From positions 1-47,929 of the IMG/VR virus record IMGVR_UViG_3300028024_000127: DNA of 47,929 nucleotides; one strand, given 5' to 3'. This DNA comes from a virus. Below, piece after piece: positions 23,983 to 32,352 of the stretch (the first letter of the stretch is position 1; each line of letters starts with the position of its first letter). Under the pieces are notes generated by a model. That model had not been told where the DNA came from. It made no database searches and saw only the letters and a program-made list of their open reading frames with translations. The translations under genes were made by a program, and so were the position numbers.

Positions 23983-26317
23983 ATTGCCTATAGCATATGG
24001 AAACAGCTGCTATGCAGTAAAGTGGTCAAATAAGAGCATCACTTTCGATGATCTTTGTGACAGGCTTAAGTCCACGGTACGGACGTCTGAGACCGCGGAG
24101 GAGTACCCAACGCTGCCAAAGACGGAACGTGACCGAATAAAAGATAAGGGCGGTTTTGTCGGCGGTTCGCTAAAAGACGGCCGACGGAAACGTGAAACGG
24201 TAGAATGCCGCTCCATGCTGACGCACGACGCTGACCATGCCGACGTGGATTTTATCAGCAGATATGAGATGCTCTGCAAATACGCATCCTGCCTGTACAC
24301 TACGCACGGGCATACGCAGGAAGCTCCGAGAGTTCGAATTATCACGCCGCTGACCCGCGATGTAACGCCGGACGAGTATGCCGCGCTCACACGCTACATT
24401 GCGGCTGAATGGGGTATCGACTGCTTTGACGAATGCTCCTATCGCCCTCATCAGCTTATGTACTGGCCGACCACACCGGCAAATGGAGAATACATATTCA
24501 AGAAGTTTGACGGCGATTGGCTTGACCCGGACGACTATCTGTCGCGTCACCCGAATTGGCGCGACTGCGCTCAACTGCCGACCTCGTCGCGGGAAAGCGC
24601 GATCATCGGCCGCGAGATGAAACATCAACAAAATCCACTCGAGAAGGACGGCATCATCGGCGCATTTAATAACGCCAACTTTCCGATACAGAATCTCATC
24701 GAGTCGGAGCTATCCGACGTCTACGAACTGGCCTCAATTCACGGGCGCTACGGATACCGCCTGGCCGACAGCACGGCGGGCGTTGTGATTTACGATGACC
24801 GTTTCGTTTACTCAAATCATGCTTCCGATCCCGCCTACGGCAAGCTCCTGAACGCCTTTGATCTGGTGCGCGTCCACCGTTTCGGCCAAATGGACGAAAA
24901 AGCCGGTATTAAGGCAATGCTCGATTACGCTCGAAATGACGATAGCGTAAAATCATGGCTCGCCAAACAGCGTACGGAGAAAGCGCAAGCAGATTTTACT
25001 GAATCCCTAGAACATCCAAATAACGAGTGGCAGTTACAGCTTGAATTAGAGAAGAATGGCAAGGTCAAAGATACACTCGACAACCTCGTCCTTATTCTTG
25101 ACAACGACCCGAAAGTAGCCGTGGTCGGCTATAACGAACTGAAAAGCAACCTGGACTTTCTCGAAAAGCCAGCGTGGGAACCTATAAAGTATCCTTTTTG
25201 GACCGACAACGACACCTCGCAACTGAGGGTTTACCTCAGCGATGTCTACGGAATTTACTCCCCTAACAAAACGCAGGATGCTCTGAATATGGTGGCGGCA
25301 AAGCGCAAGCACCATCCGATACGGGAATACCTGAACTCCCTGCCGTCGTGGGATGGAGAAATACGGGTTGAAACACTGCTCATCGACCATCTGGGCGCAG
25401 AGGACACCGCCTACACCAGAGCCGTTACGCGGAAAACGATTGTAGCGGCGGTAGCCAGAGTTTTCGTGCCGGGAATAAAATTTGACAGCATCCTTGTTAT
25501 GGACGGCCCTCAAGACAAAGGTAAAAGCACCCTGTTCAACCGTCTCGCAGGTGATGATTGGTTTAACGATGGGCTGACGCTAACGGACATGCAGGATAAG
25601 TCAGGTGCGGAGAAGTTGCAGGGTTATTGGATTCTTGAGATCGGGGAACTCACAGGAATGCGCAAAACCGACATTGACAGCGTGAAGGCTTTCATCAGCC
25701 GACGCGATGACAAGTATCGCGCCAGTTACGGACGCGTAGTGGAAAGCCATCCCCGCCAAAGCATCATAGTCGCAACCGTCAACAGCATGGGCGGATTCCT
25801 TCGTGATCCCACTGGCAATCGTCGCTTCTGGCCGGTTAAAACGCCCGGCGGTACGAAAAAGCATTCGTGGGATATCACCGAAGAAGAAGTCAAGCAGATA
25901 TGGGCGGAAGCTGTGGTTCTTTGGAAAAGTGGCGAAAAACTTTATCTGGAAGGCTGCGTTAAGGAATCAGCGGCAGCGGAGCAGAATGCCGCGCTTGAAA
26001 CAGATCCGCGGGAGGGTCAGGTTTCGGACTACCTCGAGCGGCCTCTTCCGGAAAACTGGGAGCAGCTGGACATCTACAGCAGACGCGAATTTATCCGTGC
26101 AGACGGCGATCCAACTCAACCGAAAGGCGTAAGACGGCGAAGTTCTGTATGCACCATAGAAATATGGAGCGAATGCTTCGGAAAGGACCCTGCTGTAATC
26201 AAGCGGGCTGACAGTTACGAGATAAGCACGATTCTGCGCAAGCTTGGGTGGTCGCAGTCCGATGCTTCCAAGCGCCTGCCGATTTACGGCAAACAGAGAA
26301 TCTGGAACAAGCCGTAA
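23975..26317 (+). CDS. VapE-type phage primase/replicative helicase
   Basis: This protein of about 780 residues has an N-terminal primase-like half (AEP/DUF-type region with DADHADVDF near 90) and a C-terminal virulence-associated E / D5-like AAA+ helicase. Walker A GPQDKGKST is at 511-519; a Walker B-like EIGELTGM and an arginine-rich FISRRDDKYR follow near 560-585. It primes and unwinds the phage origin. ATG 23975 is chosen because AAAGGAG lies 9 bases upstream; ATG 23966 is too close to that site. An iteron-like region follows the stop. Confidence 0.9.
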   Translation: MRELPIAYGNSCYAVKWSNKSITFDDLCDRLKSTVRTSETAEEYPTLPKTERDRIKDKGGFVGGSLKDGRRKRETVECRSMLTHDADHADVDFISRYEMLCKYASCLYTTHGHTQEAPRVRIITPLTRDVTPDEYAALTRYIAAEWGIDCFDECSYRPHQLMYWPTTPANGEYIFKKFDGDWLDPDDYLSRHPNWRDCAQLPTSSRESAIIGREMKHQQNPLEKDGIIGAFNNANFPIQNLIESELSDVYELASIHGRYGYRLADSTAGVVIYDDRFVYSNHASDPAYGKLLNAFDLVRVHRFGQMDEKAGIKAMLDYARNDDSVKSWLAKQRTEKAQADFTESLEHPNNEWQLQLELEKNGKVKDTLDNLVLILDNDPKVAVVGYNELKSNLDFLEKPAWEPIKYPFWTDNDTSQLRVYLSDVYGIYSPNKTQDALNMVAAKRKHHPIREYLNSLPSWDGEIRVETLLIDHLGAEDTAYTRAVTRKTIVAAVARVFVPGIKFDSILVMDGPQDKGKSTLFNRLAGDDWFNDGLTLTDMQDKSGAEKLQGYWILEIGELTGMRKTDIDSVKAFISRRDDKYRASYGRVVESHPRQSIIVATVNSMGGFLRDPTGNRRFWPVKTPGGTKKHSWDITEEEVKQIWAEAVVLWKSGEKLYLEGCVKESAAAEQNAALETDPREGQVSDYLERPLPENWEQLDIYSRREFIRADGDPTQPKGVRRRSSVCTIEIWSECFGKDPAVIKRADSYEISTILRKLGWSQSDASKRLPIYGKQRIWNKP

Positions 26318-26363
26318 AAACATAAAGGGAAAAAGGCTTGATTTATGGGCACTTTTATGAACC

Positions 26364-26483
26364 GGAACGAAGTGGAACGAAATCTACTATATATTATGTC
26401 AGTGTTTTATAAAGAGACAGACCGTTCCTGCACCCGCGTATAGCGCGTTATAGGAAATTTCGTTCCTCTTGTTCCTTCGTTCC
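26364..26483. other. Putative phage replication origin
   Basis: Two direct GGAACGA copies (26364-26370 and 26374-26380, 10 bp apart) face two inverted copies TCGTTCC (26460-26466 and 26477-26483), plus shorter GTTCC half-sites near 26424 and 26471. They enclose an AT-rich stretch (CTACTATATATTATG) and an imperfect palindrome TATAGCGCGTTATA. The region is the only non-coding gap of this size in the replication module and lies directly after the primase/helicase. Confidence 0.5.
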
Positions 26484-26509
26484 ACCAATTAAAGTTTTGG
26501 AGGAATGTT

Positions 26510-26791
26510 ATGAGAGAAAAAACGATAGAGCACAAACTGGCAAGCACAGTGAAAAGCATGGGCGGTATCGCGCCGAAGTTTGTAAGCCCCGGATTCGACG
26601 GTATGCCTGACCGCATTGTGCTTTTACCAATGGGCAAGATCGCATTTGTGGAGGTCAAGCAACATGGAGAGAAGCCCCGTCCCCTACAGGAGGTAAGGCA
26701 TGGGATGCTGCGGCGGCTAGGCTTTCGAGTGTACGTCTTGGACGATAATAGGCAGATCGAAAGGATACTTGATGAAGTACAATCCACATAG
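26510..26791 (+). CDS. VRR-NUC domain nuclease
   Basis: This 93-residue stand-alone VRR-NUC (PD-(D/E)XK superfamily) protein has the motif order SPGFDGMPDRIVLL, then FVEVKQHGEKPRPLQ, giving D and E-x-K catalytic residues and the conserved QxE/RH tail. Such small phage nucleases act as Holliday-junction or flap resolving enzymes. ATG 26510 has a GGAGG site. It overlaps the SNF2 helicase gene by 20 bases, which suggests a joint role in recombination-dependent replication. Confidence 0.92.
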   Translation: MREKTIEHKLASTVKSMGGIAPKFVSPGFDGMPDRIVLLPMGKIAFVEVKQHGEKPRPLQEVRHGMLRRLGFRVYVLDDNRQIERILDEVQST

Positions 26792-28130
26792 CTATCAAAA
26801 ATACGCCACCGAGTTCATATGCAGCAATTCCATCGCATGCCTCTTGCTTGATATGGGGCTTGGCAAGACAGCTATCACGCTGTCCTCACTGAACGACCTG
26901 CTATTCGACAGCTTCGAAGCGCACAAGATTCTGGTAATTGCTCCTCTTCGCGTTGCGAGAGATACATGGCCTGAAGAACTAGGCAAATGGGAGCACCTAA
27001 ACGGATTACGGTACTCGGTTGCGGTCGGCACGGAATCGGAACGTAAAGCCGCTCTCCTGCAACAAGCGGATATCTACATCATCAACCGCGAGAACATCCA
27101 GTGGCTTGTAGAAGACAGCGGTTTTCCTTTCGATTATGACACCGTGGTGGTCGACGAGCTTTCCTCTTTCAAGAGTCACCAGTCAAAGCGATTCCGGGCG
27201 TTATTAAAAGTCCGTCCCCGCGTCAGGCGGATCGTCGGGCTGACCGGCACTCCTGCAGGCAACGGTCTTATGGATCTATGGGCAGAGTTTCGGCTATTGG
27301 ATATGGGCAAACGGCTCGGACGGTTCATCGGACAGTATCGTAACGACTACTTCTCCCCCGATAAGCGCAACGGGCAGATCATCTTCAGCTACAAGCCCCT
27401 GCCGAATGCCGAGGAACAGATTTACGGCCGGGTTGCCGACATTACGATATCGATGAAGGCAACCGACCATTTACAGATGCCGGAACTAATCAGTACGGAA
27501 TATCCAGTGCGATTATCCGAAGCTGAGCGCAAACGCTATAACGAGTTGAAGCGAGACCTAGTGCTTCAATTGCCGGACGGTGAAGTTACTGCCGCCAACG
27601 CGGCAGCACTGAGCGGAAAGCTGTGTCAGATGGCAAACGGCGCCGTTTACGCCGACGATGGTTCAATTATCCGTATCCACGACCGTAAAATGGATGCCCT
27701 TGAGGATCTGATCGAAGCGGCGAATGGAAAGCCCGTGCTTGTGGCGTACTGGTTCAAGCACGATTTGGAGCGGATCACCGGGTCGCTGGATAAACTGCAT
27801 ATCCCCTTTTCCCGCCTGGACACTGCCGAGAGCATCAGGAGGTGGAACTGCGGTGAAATTCCGGTTGCCCTTATCCACCCTGCTTCCGCTGGGCATGGGC
27901 TGAACCTTCAGGCGGGCGGGTCCACCTTGATATGGTTCGGGTTAACATGGAGTTTGGAACTTTACCAGCAGACCAACGCACGGCTCTGGCGACAGGGCCA
28001 AAAATCCGAAACCGTGGTGGTTCAGCATATCATCGCAAAAGGCACGATTGATGAGAGAATCCTAAAAGCACTGTCTGACAAGGACAATACGCAGGGGGCT
28101 TTAATCAATGCGGTCAAAGCGAATTTGTAA
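26772..28130 (+). CDS. Phage SNF2-type helicase
   Basis: This 452-residue DEAD/DEAH SNF2-like ATPase has LLDMGLGKTA at about residues 25-34, a variant box II VVDELSSFKSH, LTGTPAGNG, and the C-terminal ARLWRQGQKSE motif. It is much shorter than the SNF2 protein of the left-hand operon and belongs to the phage type found next to VRR-NUC. ATG 26772 is preferred over the TTG 3 bases earlier. Its likely role is branch migration or remodelling during phage replication. Confidence 0.92.
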   Translation: MKYNPHSYQKYATEFICSNSIACLLLDMGLGKTAITLSSLNDLLFDSFEAHKILVIAPLRVARDTWPEELGKWEHLNGLRYSVAVGTESERKAALLQQADIYIINRENIQWLVEDSGFPFDYDTVVVDELSSFKSHQSKRFRALLKVRPRVRRIVGLTGTPAGNGLMDLWAEFRLLDMGKRLGRFIGQYRNDYFSPDKRNGQIIFSYKPLPNAEEQIYGRVADITISMKATDHLQMPELISTEYPVRLSEAERKRYNELKRDLVLQLPDGEVTAANAAALSGKLCQMANGAVYADDGSIIRIHDRKMDALEDLIEAANGKPVLVAYWFKHDLERITGSLDKLHIPFSRLDTAESIRRWNCGEIPVALIHPASAGHGLNLQAGGSTLIWFGLTWSLELYQQTNARLWRQGQKSETVVVQHIIAKGTIDERILKALSDKDNTQGALINAVKANL

Positions 28131-28200
28131 ATCAGAGTCGACCTATGGAGTCAAAAGCTGCCAATCCGAGTGAAATTAATTTTTTACGGAGGATTAGCGT

Positions 28201-28455
28201 ATGGTGCAGTATCAAACACAAATTGGCATCCATCAAACAGAGTATGGATACGAACAACTGGCAAATGCCATCATCCTGCAAGCGGTTAAGGATTATCGGG
28301 ACGCGTTGAAAAGACTGAAAAAGCATCCAAATAACAGCACGGCATTATCAACAAAGCTGGATGCGGAGCAGTTTCTCCGTTCGAATAGGTTCGCAATGCT
28401 GACCAGTATCGATCCGGAAATGTTGATTCAAAAGTTTCGTGCGGAGGTGGCATGA
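28201..28455 (+). CDS. Small phage protein of unknown function
   Basis: An 84-residue, helical protein starts at ATG 28201 with CGGAGGA upstream. Residues 30-55 (YRDALKRLKKHPNNSTAL) read like the short phage proteins found just before ArpU/DUF1492 regulators. The stop overlaps the next start (ATGA). Confidence 0.65.
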   Translation: MVQYQTQIGIHQTEYGYEQLANAIILQAVKDYRDALKRLKKHPNNSTALSTKLDAEQFLRSNRFAMLTSIDPEMLIQKFRAEVA

Positions 28456-28877
28456 TGACCTCAAAAGAATATCTCGGCCAGACTTATCGGCTTGATCAGC
28501 GCATAAACAGTAAACTGGAGCAGGTGTCCTCCCTGAGGGAACTCGTCGTGAAGGCGACCTCTACTATATCGGACATGCCAAGAGCGGCAACGCCAAACCG
28601 GCACCGCATGGAGGACATCATTTGCAAGATCGTCGGGTTGGAGAATGAAATCAATGCCGATATCGATCGCTATATCGACTTGAAGAAGGAAATACAGATG
28701 GTGATCGATGCAGTACCGAATCTGGATGAACGTATGGTGCTAAGCTATCGTTACACCCACAACTACACATGGTCGAGAATCGGTGAAGAGTTGAATGCCG
28801 ATGAGCGCACCGTCCGCAGATGGCATCAGCTTGCATTGCACCATGTAATCTTACCCCGCATCCCAATGATCATCTGA
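28452..28877 (+). CDS. DUF1492/ArpU-like transcription regulator
   Basis: This 141-residue protein has an N-terminal coiled coil and a C-terminal sigma-region-4-like helix-turn-helix (MVLSYRYTHNYTWSRIGEEL, then DERTVRRWHQLAL). ArpU/RinA-like proteins of this shape activate late phage transcription. Two ATG codons lie at 28452 and 28455 behind GGAGG. It is the last gene before a strong terminator and the obvious candidate for the activator of the late promoter region near 29731-29778. Confidence 0.82.
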   Translation: MMTSKEYLGQTYRLDQRINSKLEQVSSLRELVVKATSTISDMPRAATPNRHRMEDIICKIVGLENEINADIDRYIDLKKEIQMVIDAVPNLDERMVLSYRYTHNYTWSRIGEELNADERTVRRWHQLALHHVILPRIPMII

Positions 28878-28912
28878 AGCAGTGGTCACAGCACAAAATA
28901 AAATCAGCAATG

Positions 28913-28943
28913 AGCCTTCGAGAAAACCTCGAAGGCTTTTTCT
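28913..28943 (+). terminator. Intrinsic terminator ending the early operon
   Basis: AGCCTTCGAG (28913-28922) pairs perfectly with CTCGAAGGCT (28928-28937), followed by five T. It closes the replication operon. Confidence 0.9.
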
Positions 28944-28964
28944 GTAATTAATTTCCTGTCCCCA

Positions 28965-28993
28965 TTGACAATGCAACCAATCGGATGTAATAT
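28965..28993 (+). promoter_or_regulatory. Consensus promoter of the XRE gene
   Basis: TTGACA (28965-28970), 17 bases, TAATAT (28988-28993): one of the best sigma-A matches in the window. Confidence 0.88.
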
Positions 28994-29015
28994 ATAGCAT
29001 ACTACCAATTGGTTG
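28974..29015. promoter_or_regulatory. Probable operator for the XRE regulator
   Basis: CAACCAAT (28974-28981) and its inverted copy ATTGGTTG (29008-29015) flank the -10 box, and ACCAATTGGT (29004-29013) is itself a palindrome. The layout fits autoregulation by the gene that follows. Confidence 0.6.
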
Positions 29016-29029
29016 TAAAGGAGCGTATC

Positions 29030-29305
29030 ATGAATTTCATTAAATACGAATTCCCGAAAACTATAATTTCAGGTGAAGAGTTTTTTACAATGCAGGAAGA
29101 TCACCAAATTCTACGCAGCAGAAGAACTGAGCTTGGTTTGACGCAGCAACAAGTGGCGGACAAGGCCAGGATTCATCTGCAGCAGTATCAGAGATTGGAA
29201 AGCGGAGAAAGGCATATATATGGTGCAAGTATGCGCATTGGACTTTCCGTCTGTGCAGTGCTCAAGCTTGATCCGTATTTGTTCTTTCCCGAGATAAGGC
29301 AGTAA
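29030..29305 (+). CDS. XRE-family helix-turn-helix regulator
   Basis: This 91-residue protein has a Cro/CI-type domain at about residues 27-85 (LRSRRTELGLTQQQVADKARI, then YQRLESGERH). An unusual N-terminal extension of about 25 residues contains a FPKTIISGEEFF phrase. ATG 29030 has AAAGGAG upstream; the TTG start 21 bases earlier is not favoured. Lower GC than its neighbours and an own promoter, operator and flanking terminators suggest a cargo cassette between the replication and packaging modules. Confidence 0.85.
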   Translation: MNFIKYEFPKTIISGEEFFTMQEDHQILRSRRTELGLTQQQVADKARIHLQQYQRLESGERHIYGASMRIGLSVCAVLKLDPYLFFPEIRQ

Positions 29306-29400
29306 ATCAGATTGAGACAAACAAATAAGCAGGAATTTAAGGAGATAACTTAAAGGTTGTGCCGCACATACAGCTATGAATAAAAGAAAGGAAAACCGCT

Positions 29401-29658
29401 ATGGAATATTGGGAAATATCTGCAAATACAGCAGAACAAATTTACGAGAAAAGAGAACAACTTAAAGACTTGAAAAACTATCTCATTAAGTTAGATGTTC
29501 AGCGAGATTTTGCTGATAAAGGCTCACAAAGATTTTTAGAACTTGATTCGAGATATAATGAAATGAAACAAAAATATGAAGATCTGGAAAGCGAAATCGA
29601 CCAAATGGAAAGTAAACGAGAATCATTGTTACGAGAATATCCAGAATATTTTCGATAA
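29401..29658 (+). CDS. Small coiled-coil protein of the low-GC cassette
   Basis: This 85-residue protein is almost entirely coiled coil (residues 8-80; Lys/Glu-rich heptads such as LKDLKNYLIKLDVQ). ATG 29401 has an AAAGGAAAA site. It follows the XRE gene by 95 bases, with similarly low GC, so the two may form one unit. No function was recognised. Confidence 0.65.
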   Translation: MEYWEISANTAEQIYEKREQLKDLKNYLIKLDVQRDFADKGSQRFLELDSRYNEMKQKYEDLESEIDQMESKRESLLREYPEYFR

Positions 29659-29730
29659 TTGTAAAGCGCGATTTTATTTAGCAATTCCATGTTATGCAGA
29701 GAGCCATTTCCTAAATTATTAAAAATGCGC

Positions 29731-29778
29731 CGTAGATGTCCGTAGATGTCCGCACGGCATGTGTGTTACCATTACAAT
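29731..29778 (+). promoter_or_regulatory. Candidate activator-dependent late promoter
   Basis: Two perfect head-to-tail 10-bp repeats CGTAGATGTC (29731-29740 and 29741-29750) lie upstream of a -10-like TACAAT (29773-29778). There is no -35 box where one would be expected (29750-29755). This is the pattern of a promoter needing an activator bound near -40. Confidence 0.4.
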
Positions 29779-29795
29779 AGCAAAAACAGCATACA

Positions 29796-29835
29796 AAAAG
29801 GCCTTCACGGGAAATTCCCGCGAGGGCCTTTTGTT
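29796..29835 (+). terminator. Long hairpin terminator just downstream of the candidate late promoter
   Basis: AAAAGGCC..CGGG pairs with CCCG..GGCCTTTT in an almost unbroken stem of about 16 bp ending in TTTTGTTT. It stands between the presumed start site and the first late gene. Confidence 0.75.
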
Positions 29836-29861
29836 TACCATCCAGATGAGGAGGTTTGCGT

Positions 29862-30023
29862 GTGGACATAAGGACATTCATGAAATTGCTTCGTACAAAT
29901 AAGACGAACCTGACCAGGCAGCAGTTCGCCACGCTGAAAGGACAAGCTCTCTCCGGCAATATCGAAGGCGCCTTAAAAGGAATTAACACCCTGATCAAAC
30001 GGCGTCGGGCTTTATCGGTTTGA
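29862..30023 (+). CDS. Small phage protein preceding the HNH gene
   Basis: A 53-residue basic protein starts at GTG 29862 behind GAGGAGG: DIRTFMKLLRTNKTNLTRQQ, then FATLKGQALSGN.. and a KRRR tail. Short proteins of this type regularly precede HNH endonuclease genes at the packaging end of HK97-like prophages. Function is unknown. Confidence 0.7.
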   Translation: MDIRTFMKLLRTNKTNLTRQQFATLKGQALSGNIEGALKGINTLIKRRRALSV

Positions 30024-30038
30024 GTACGAGGTCCGTGT

Positions 30039-30398
30039 ATGCCCAATAAACCCAAACGTCCGTGCTCCTCCCCCGGTTGTCCCGAACTGACTGACGGAAG
30101 GTTCTGTAAAGAACACGCCAAACAGGAAGCACGGCGGTATGAACAATATGGACGTGATCCCGTTGCCAAGAAACGGTACGGCCGGACGTGGAAGCGCATC
30201 CGCGACCGTTATATCGCTGTCCACCCCCTGTGCGAGCAGTGTCAGGCCACCGACAGGATCACCCCCGCCGAGGAAGTACACCATATCCTTCCTCTCTCCC
30301 GTGGCGGCACGCACGCCGAGGAAAATCTTATGAGCCTATGCACGAGCTGCCACTCGAAAATCACTGCTCGGGATGGCGGGCGCTGGCAAAGACGTTGA
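30039..30398 (+). CDS. HNH endonuclease (packaging-associated)
   Basis: This 119-residue HNH nuclease has an N-terminal zinc knuckle (CSSPGCP .. CKEH), then CEQC near 66-69, the H-H motif in EVHHILPLSRGG, N in EENLMSLC, and CTSCH. HNH proteins next to terminases of cos phages cooperate with TerL/TerS to cut the genome at cos. ATG 30039. It lies upstream of TerS as expected. Confidence 0.93.
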   Translation: MPNKPKRPCSSPGCPELTDGRFCKEHAKQEARRYEQYGRDPVAKKRYGRTWKRIRDRYIAVHPLCEQCQATDRITPAEEVHHILPLSRGGTHAEENLMSLCTSCHSKITARDGGRWQRR

Positions 30399-30529
30399 TT
30401 CTTTCGGCGGGGAGGGGTGGTCAAAATCTCTGTGCCGCTTCGCTCGGGCAACGGGCAGGGGGTCACGCGCGAAAAAATTCAGGTTCAAACAGGGGATTAA
30501 CCCACCACAGCCATGAGGAGGTGATACAC
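30399..30529. other. Candidate cos region between HNH and TerS
   Basis: This is a 131-base non-coding gap with G-rich blocks (GGCGGGGAGGGGTGGTC, then GGGCAGGGGGTC) followed by an A/T-rich GCGAAAAAATTC. In HK97-like phages with an HNH-TerS-TerL order the cohesive-end site lies in this interval. The staggered cut itself cannot be read from sequence alone. Confidence 0.4.
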
Positions 30530-31108
30530 GTGGCGAAAGACGGAACGAACAGAGGCGGTCGCCGCGTGCGAGCCGGTGACAAACCTCAACCCCTCGTAGA
30601 TAAAATCTCGAAAGGCAAGGCAGCTAAAATACTGGAAGTCGCGGATCTGAAACCGGATTCGATGCTGGAAGCAGAAGACTTGGATGGAGCCTCTGATTTG
30701 CACGGAGAGGATATGCCTGCTCCAAGCGATTACCTCAGCGCAAGGCAAAAAGATGGGAAACCACTCGGCGCGGATTCGCTCTACATCGAAACATGGCAGT
30801 GGCTCAAAAACCGCGGGTGCGAGAAGTTAGTCAATCCGCGTCTTATTGAAGCTTACGCGCAGGCATTTACCCGTTTTATCCAATGCGAGGAGGCGATTAG
30901 CACATACGGGCTCTTAGGAAAGCACCCCACGACGGGCGGCGCTATCACCAGTCCCTTCGTTCAGATGAGCCAATCGTTCCAGAAGCAGGCTAACCTTCTC
31001 TGGTACGAAATTTTCGACATTGTCAAGCAGAACTGCACCTCTGCTTTTGTGGGCAACCCGCAGGACGACATCATGGAAGCCCTACTGTCGGGCAGGAAAG
31101 GTAGATAA
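30530..31108 (+). CDS. Phage terminase small subunit (P27 family)
   Basis: A 192-residue TerS starts at GTG 30530 behind GAGGAGG. It opens with a GRRVRAGDKP phrase, has a low-complexity acidic linker, and a helical C-terminal half (LYIETWQWLKNRG, then ARQKDGKPLG before it). TerS recognises the packaging site and loads TerL. An upstream in-frame extension is rejected because it lies in the cos interval and the HNH gene. Confidence 0.85.
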   Translation: MAKDGTNRGGRRVRAGDKPQPLVDKISKGKAAKILEVADLKPDSMLEAEDLDGASDLHGEDMPAPSDYLSARQKDGKPLGADSLYIETWQWLKNRGCEKLVNPRLIEAYAQAFTRFIQCEEAISTYGLLGKHPTTGGAITSPFVQMSQSFQKQANLLWYEIFDIVKQNCTSAFVGNPQDDIMEALLSGRKGR

Positions 31109-31113
31109 CGGCT

Positions 31114-32352
31114 ATGCATACAACTGACCGTTTTGAAAAAGTGAATATAGACAAGCTGGTGCCGTATGCCCGTAACGCCCGTACCCACAGCAAGGAGCAG
31201 ATTCTTCAGCTTCGCGCATCATTACGTGAGTTCGGATTTGTCAACCCGGTAATTGTAGACAAGGATTTAAATGTCATCGCCGGGCACGGCCGGATTCTGG
31301 CCGCCAAAGAAGAATGCATAACAGAGGTCCCCTGCGTGTTTGTGGAACACCTGACAGATGCTCAAAAGCGGGCATACATCATTGCGGATAACCGTCTGGC
31401 TCTGAACGCGGGCTGGGATGCAGAGATGCTGTCTGTGGAGATCACCGATCTGCAGGGCGCAGACTTCGATATTTCCCTCCTCGGCTTTGATGACGCGGAA
31501 CTCAATAAGCTCATGGGTAATATCGAGGATGTCAAGGATGATGATTTCGATGTCGAAGCCGAATTGCAAAAGCCCGCTGTCACTAAGGCGGGCGATCTGT
31601 GGCTCCTCGGCCGTCATAGGCTCGTCTGCGGTGACAGTACGAAGGCCGAGACTTTTGATTTGCTCATGGACGGCAAGGCAGCGAACCTCACGGTGACGGA
31701 CCCGCCTTACAACGTTAATTACGAAGGTACGGCAGGAAAAATCAAGAACGACAACATGGCAGACGAGAAGTTCTATCAGTTCCTCCTGGACGCATTCACC
31801 CTCACCGAAAAGGTTATGGCAAAGGACGCGTCCATTTATATGTTCCACGCGGACACCGAAGGGCTGAACTTCCGCAAGGCCTTTGCGGCAGCTGGGTTCT
31901 ATCTTTCCGGAACATGTATTTGGAAGAAGCAGTCGCTGGTGTTAGGCCGCTCCCCGTATCAATGGCAGCACGAGCCGGTACTCTTCGGCTGGAAGAAGTC
32001 CGGCAAACACGCCTGGTATTCTGACCGCAAGCAGTCGACCATCTGGGAGTTCGACAAACCCAAGAAGAATACCGACCACCCCACAATGAAACCTGTGCCG
32101 TTGATCGCATATCCCATTCTCAACTCCAGCATGACGGGCTGTATCGTTCTCGATCCCTTCGGCGGCTCCGGAAGTACACTCATTGCCTGTGAGCAGACGG
32201 ATCGATCCTGTTACACCATTGAGCTTGACGAAAAATACTGTGACGTGATCGTGAAGCGGTTTATCGAGGGTGGCGGTAGCGCGGATAACGTATTTTTAAT
32301 GCGGGACGGCGTCGAATACAAGTATTGCGACGTGCCGGAAAACAGCGCATAA
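31114..32352 (+). CDS. ParB-like domain / DNA methyltransferase fusion
   Basis: This 412-residue protein has an N-terminal ParB-type nuclease/CTPase-like domain (VNIDKLVPYARNARTHS, then DLNVIAGHGRILAAK) joined to a beta-type amino-methyltransferase. The catalytic motif is DPPYNVNYEG at D196 and the AdoMet motif DPFGGSGSTL at about 347. Such proteins sit beside TerS/TerL in many clostridial prophages and probably methylate phage DNA, which may protect it from host restriction. ATG 31114 follows terS by 5 bases. Confidence 0.9.
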   Translation: MHTTDRFEKVNIDKLVPYARNARTHSKEQILQLRASLREFGFVNPVIVDKDLNVIAGHGRILAAKEECITEVPCVFVEHLTDAQKRAYIIADNRLALNAGWDAEMLSVEITDLQGADFDISLLGFDDAELNKLMGNIEDVKDDDFDVEAELQKPAVTKAGDLWLLGRHRLVCGDSTKAETFDLLMDGKAANLTVTDPPYNVNYEGTAGKIKNDNMADEKFYQFLLDAFTLTEKVMAKDASIYMFHADTEGLNFRKAFAAAGFYLSGTCIWKKQSLVLGRSPYQWQHEPVLFGWKKSGKHAWYSDRKQSTIWEFDKPKKNTDHPTMKPVPLIAYPILNSSMTGCIVLDPFGGSGSTLIACEQTDRSCYTIELDEKYCDVIVKRFIEGGGSADNVFLMRDGVEYKYCDVPENSA

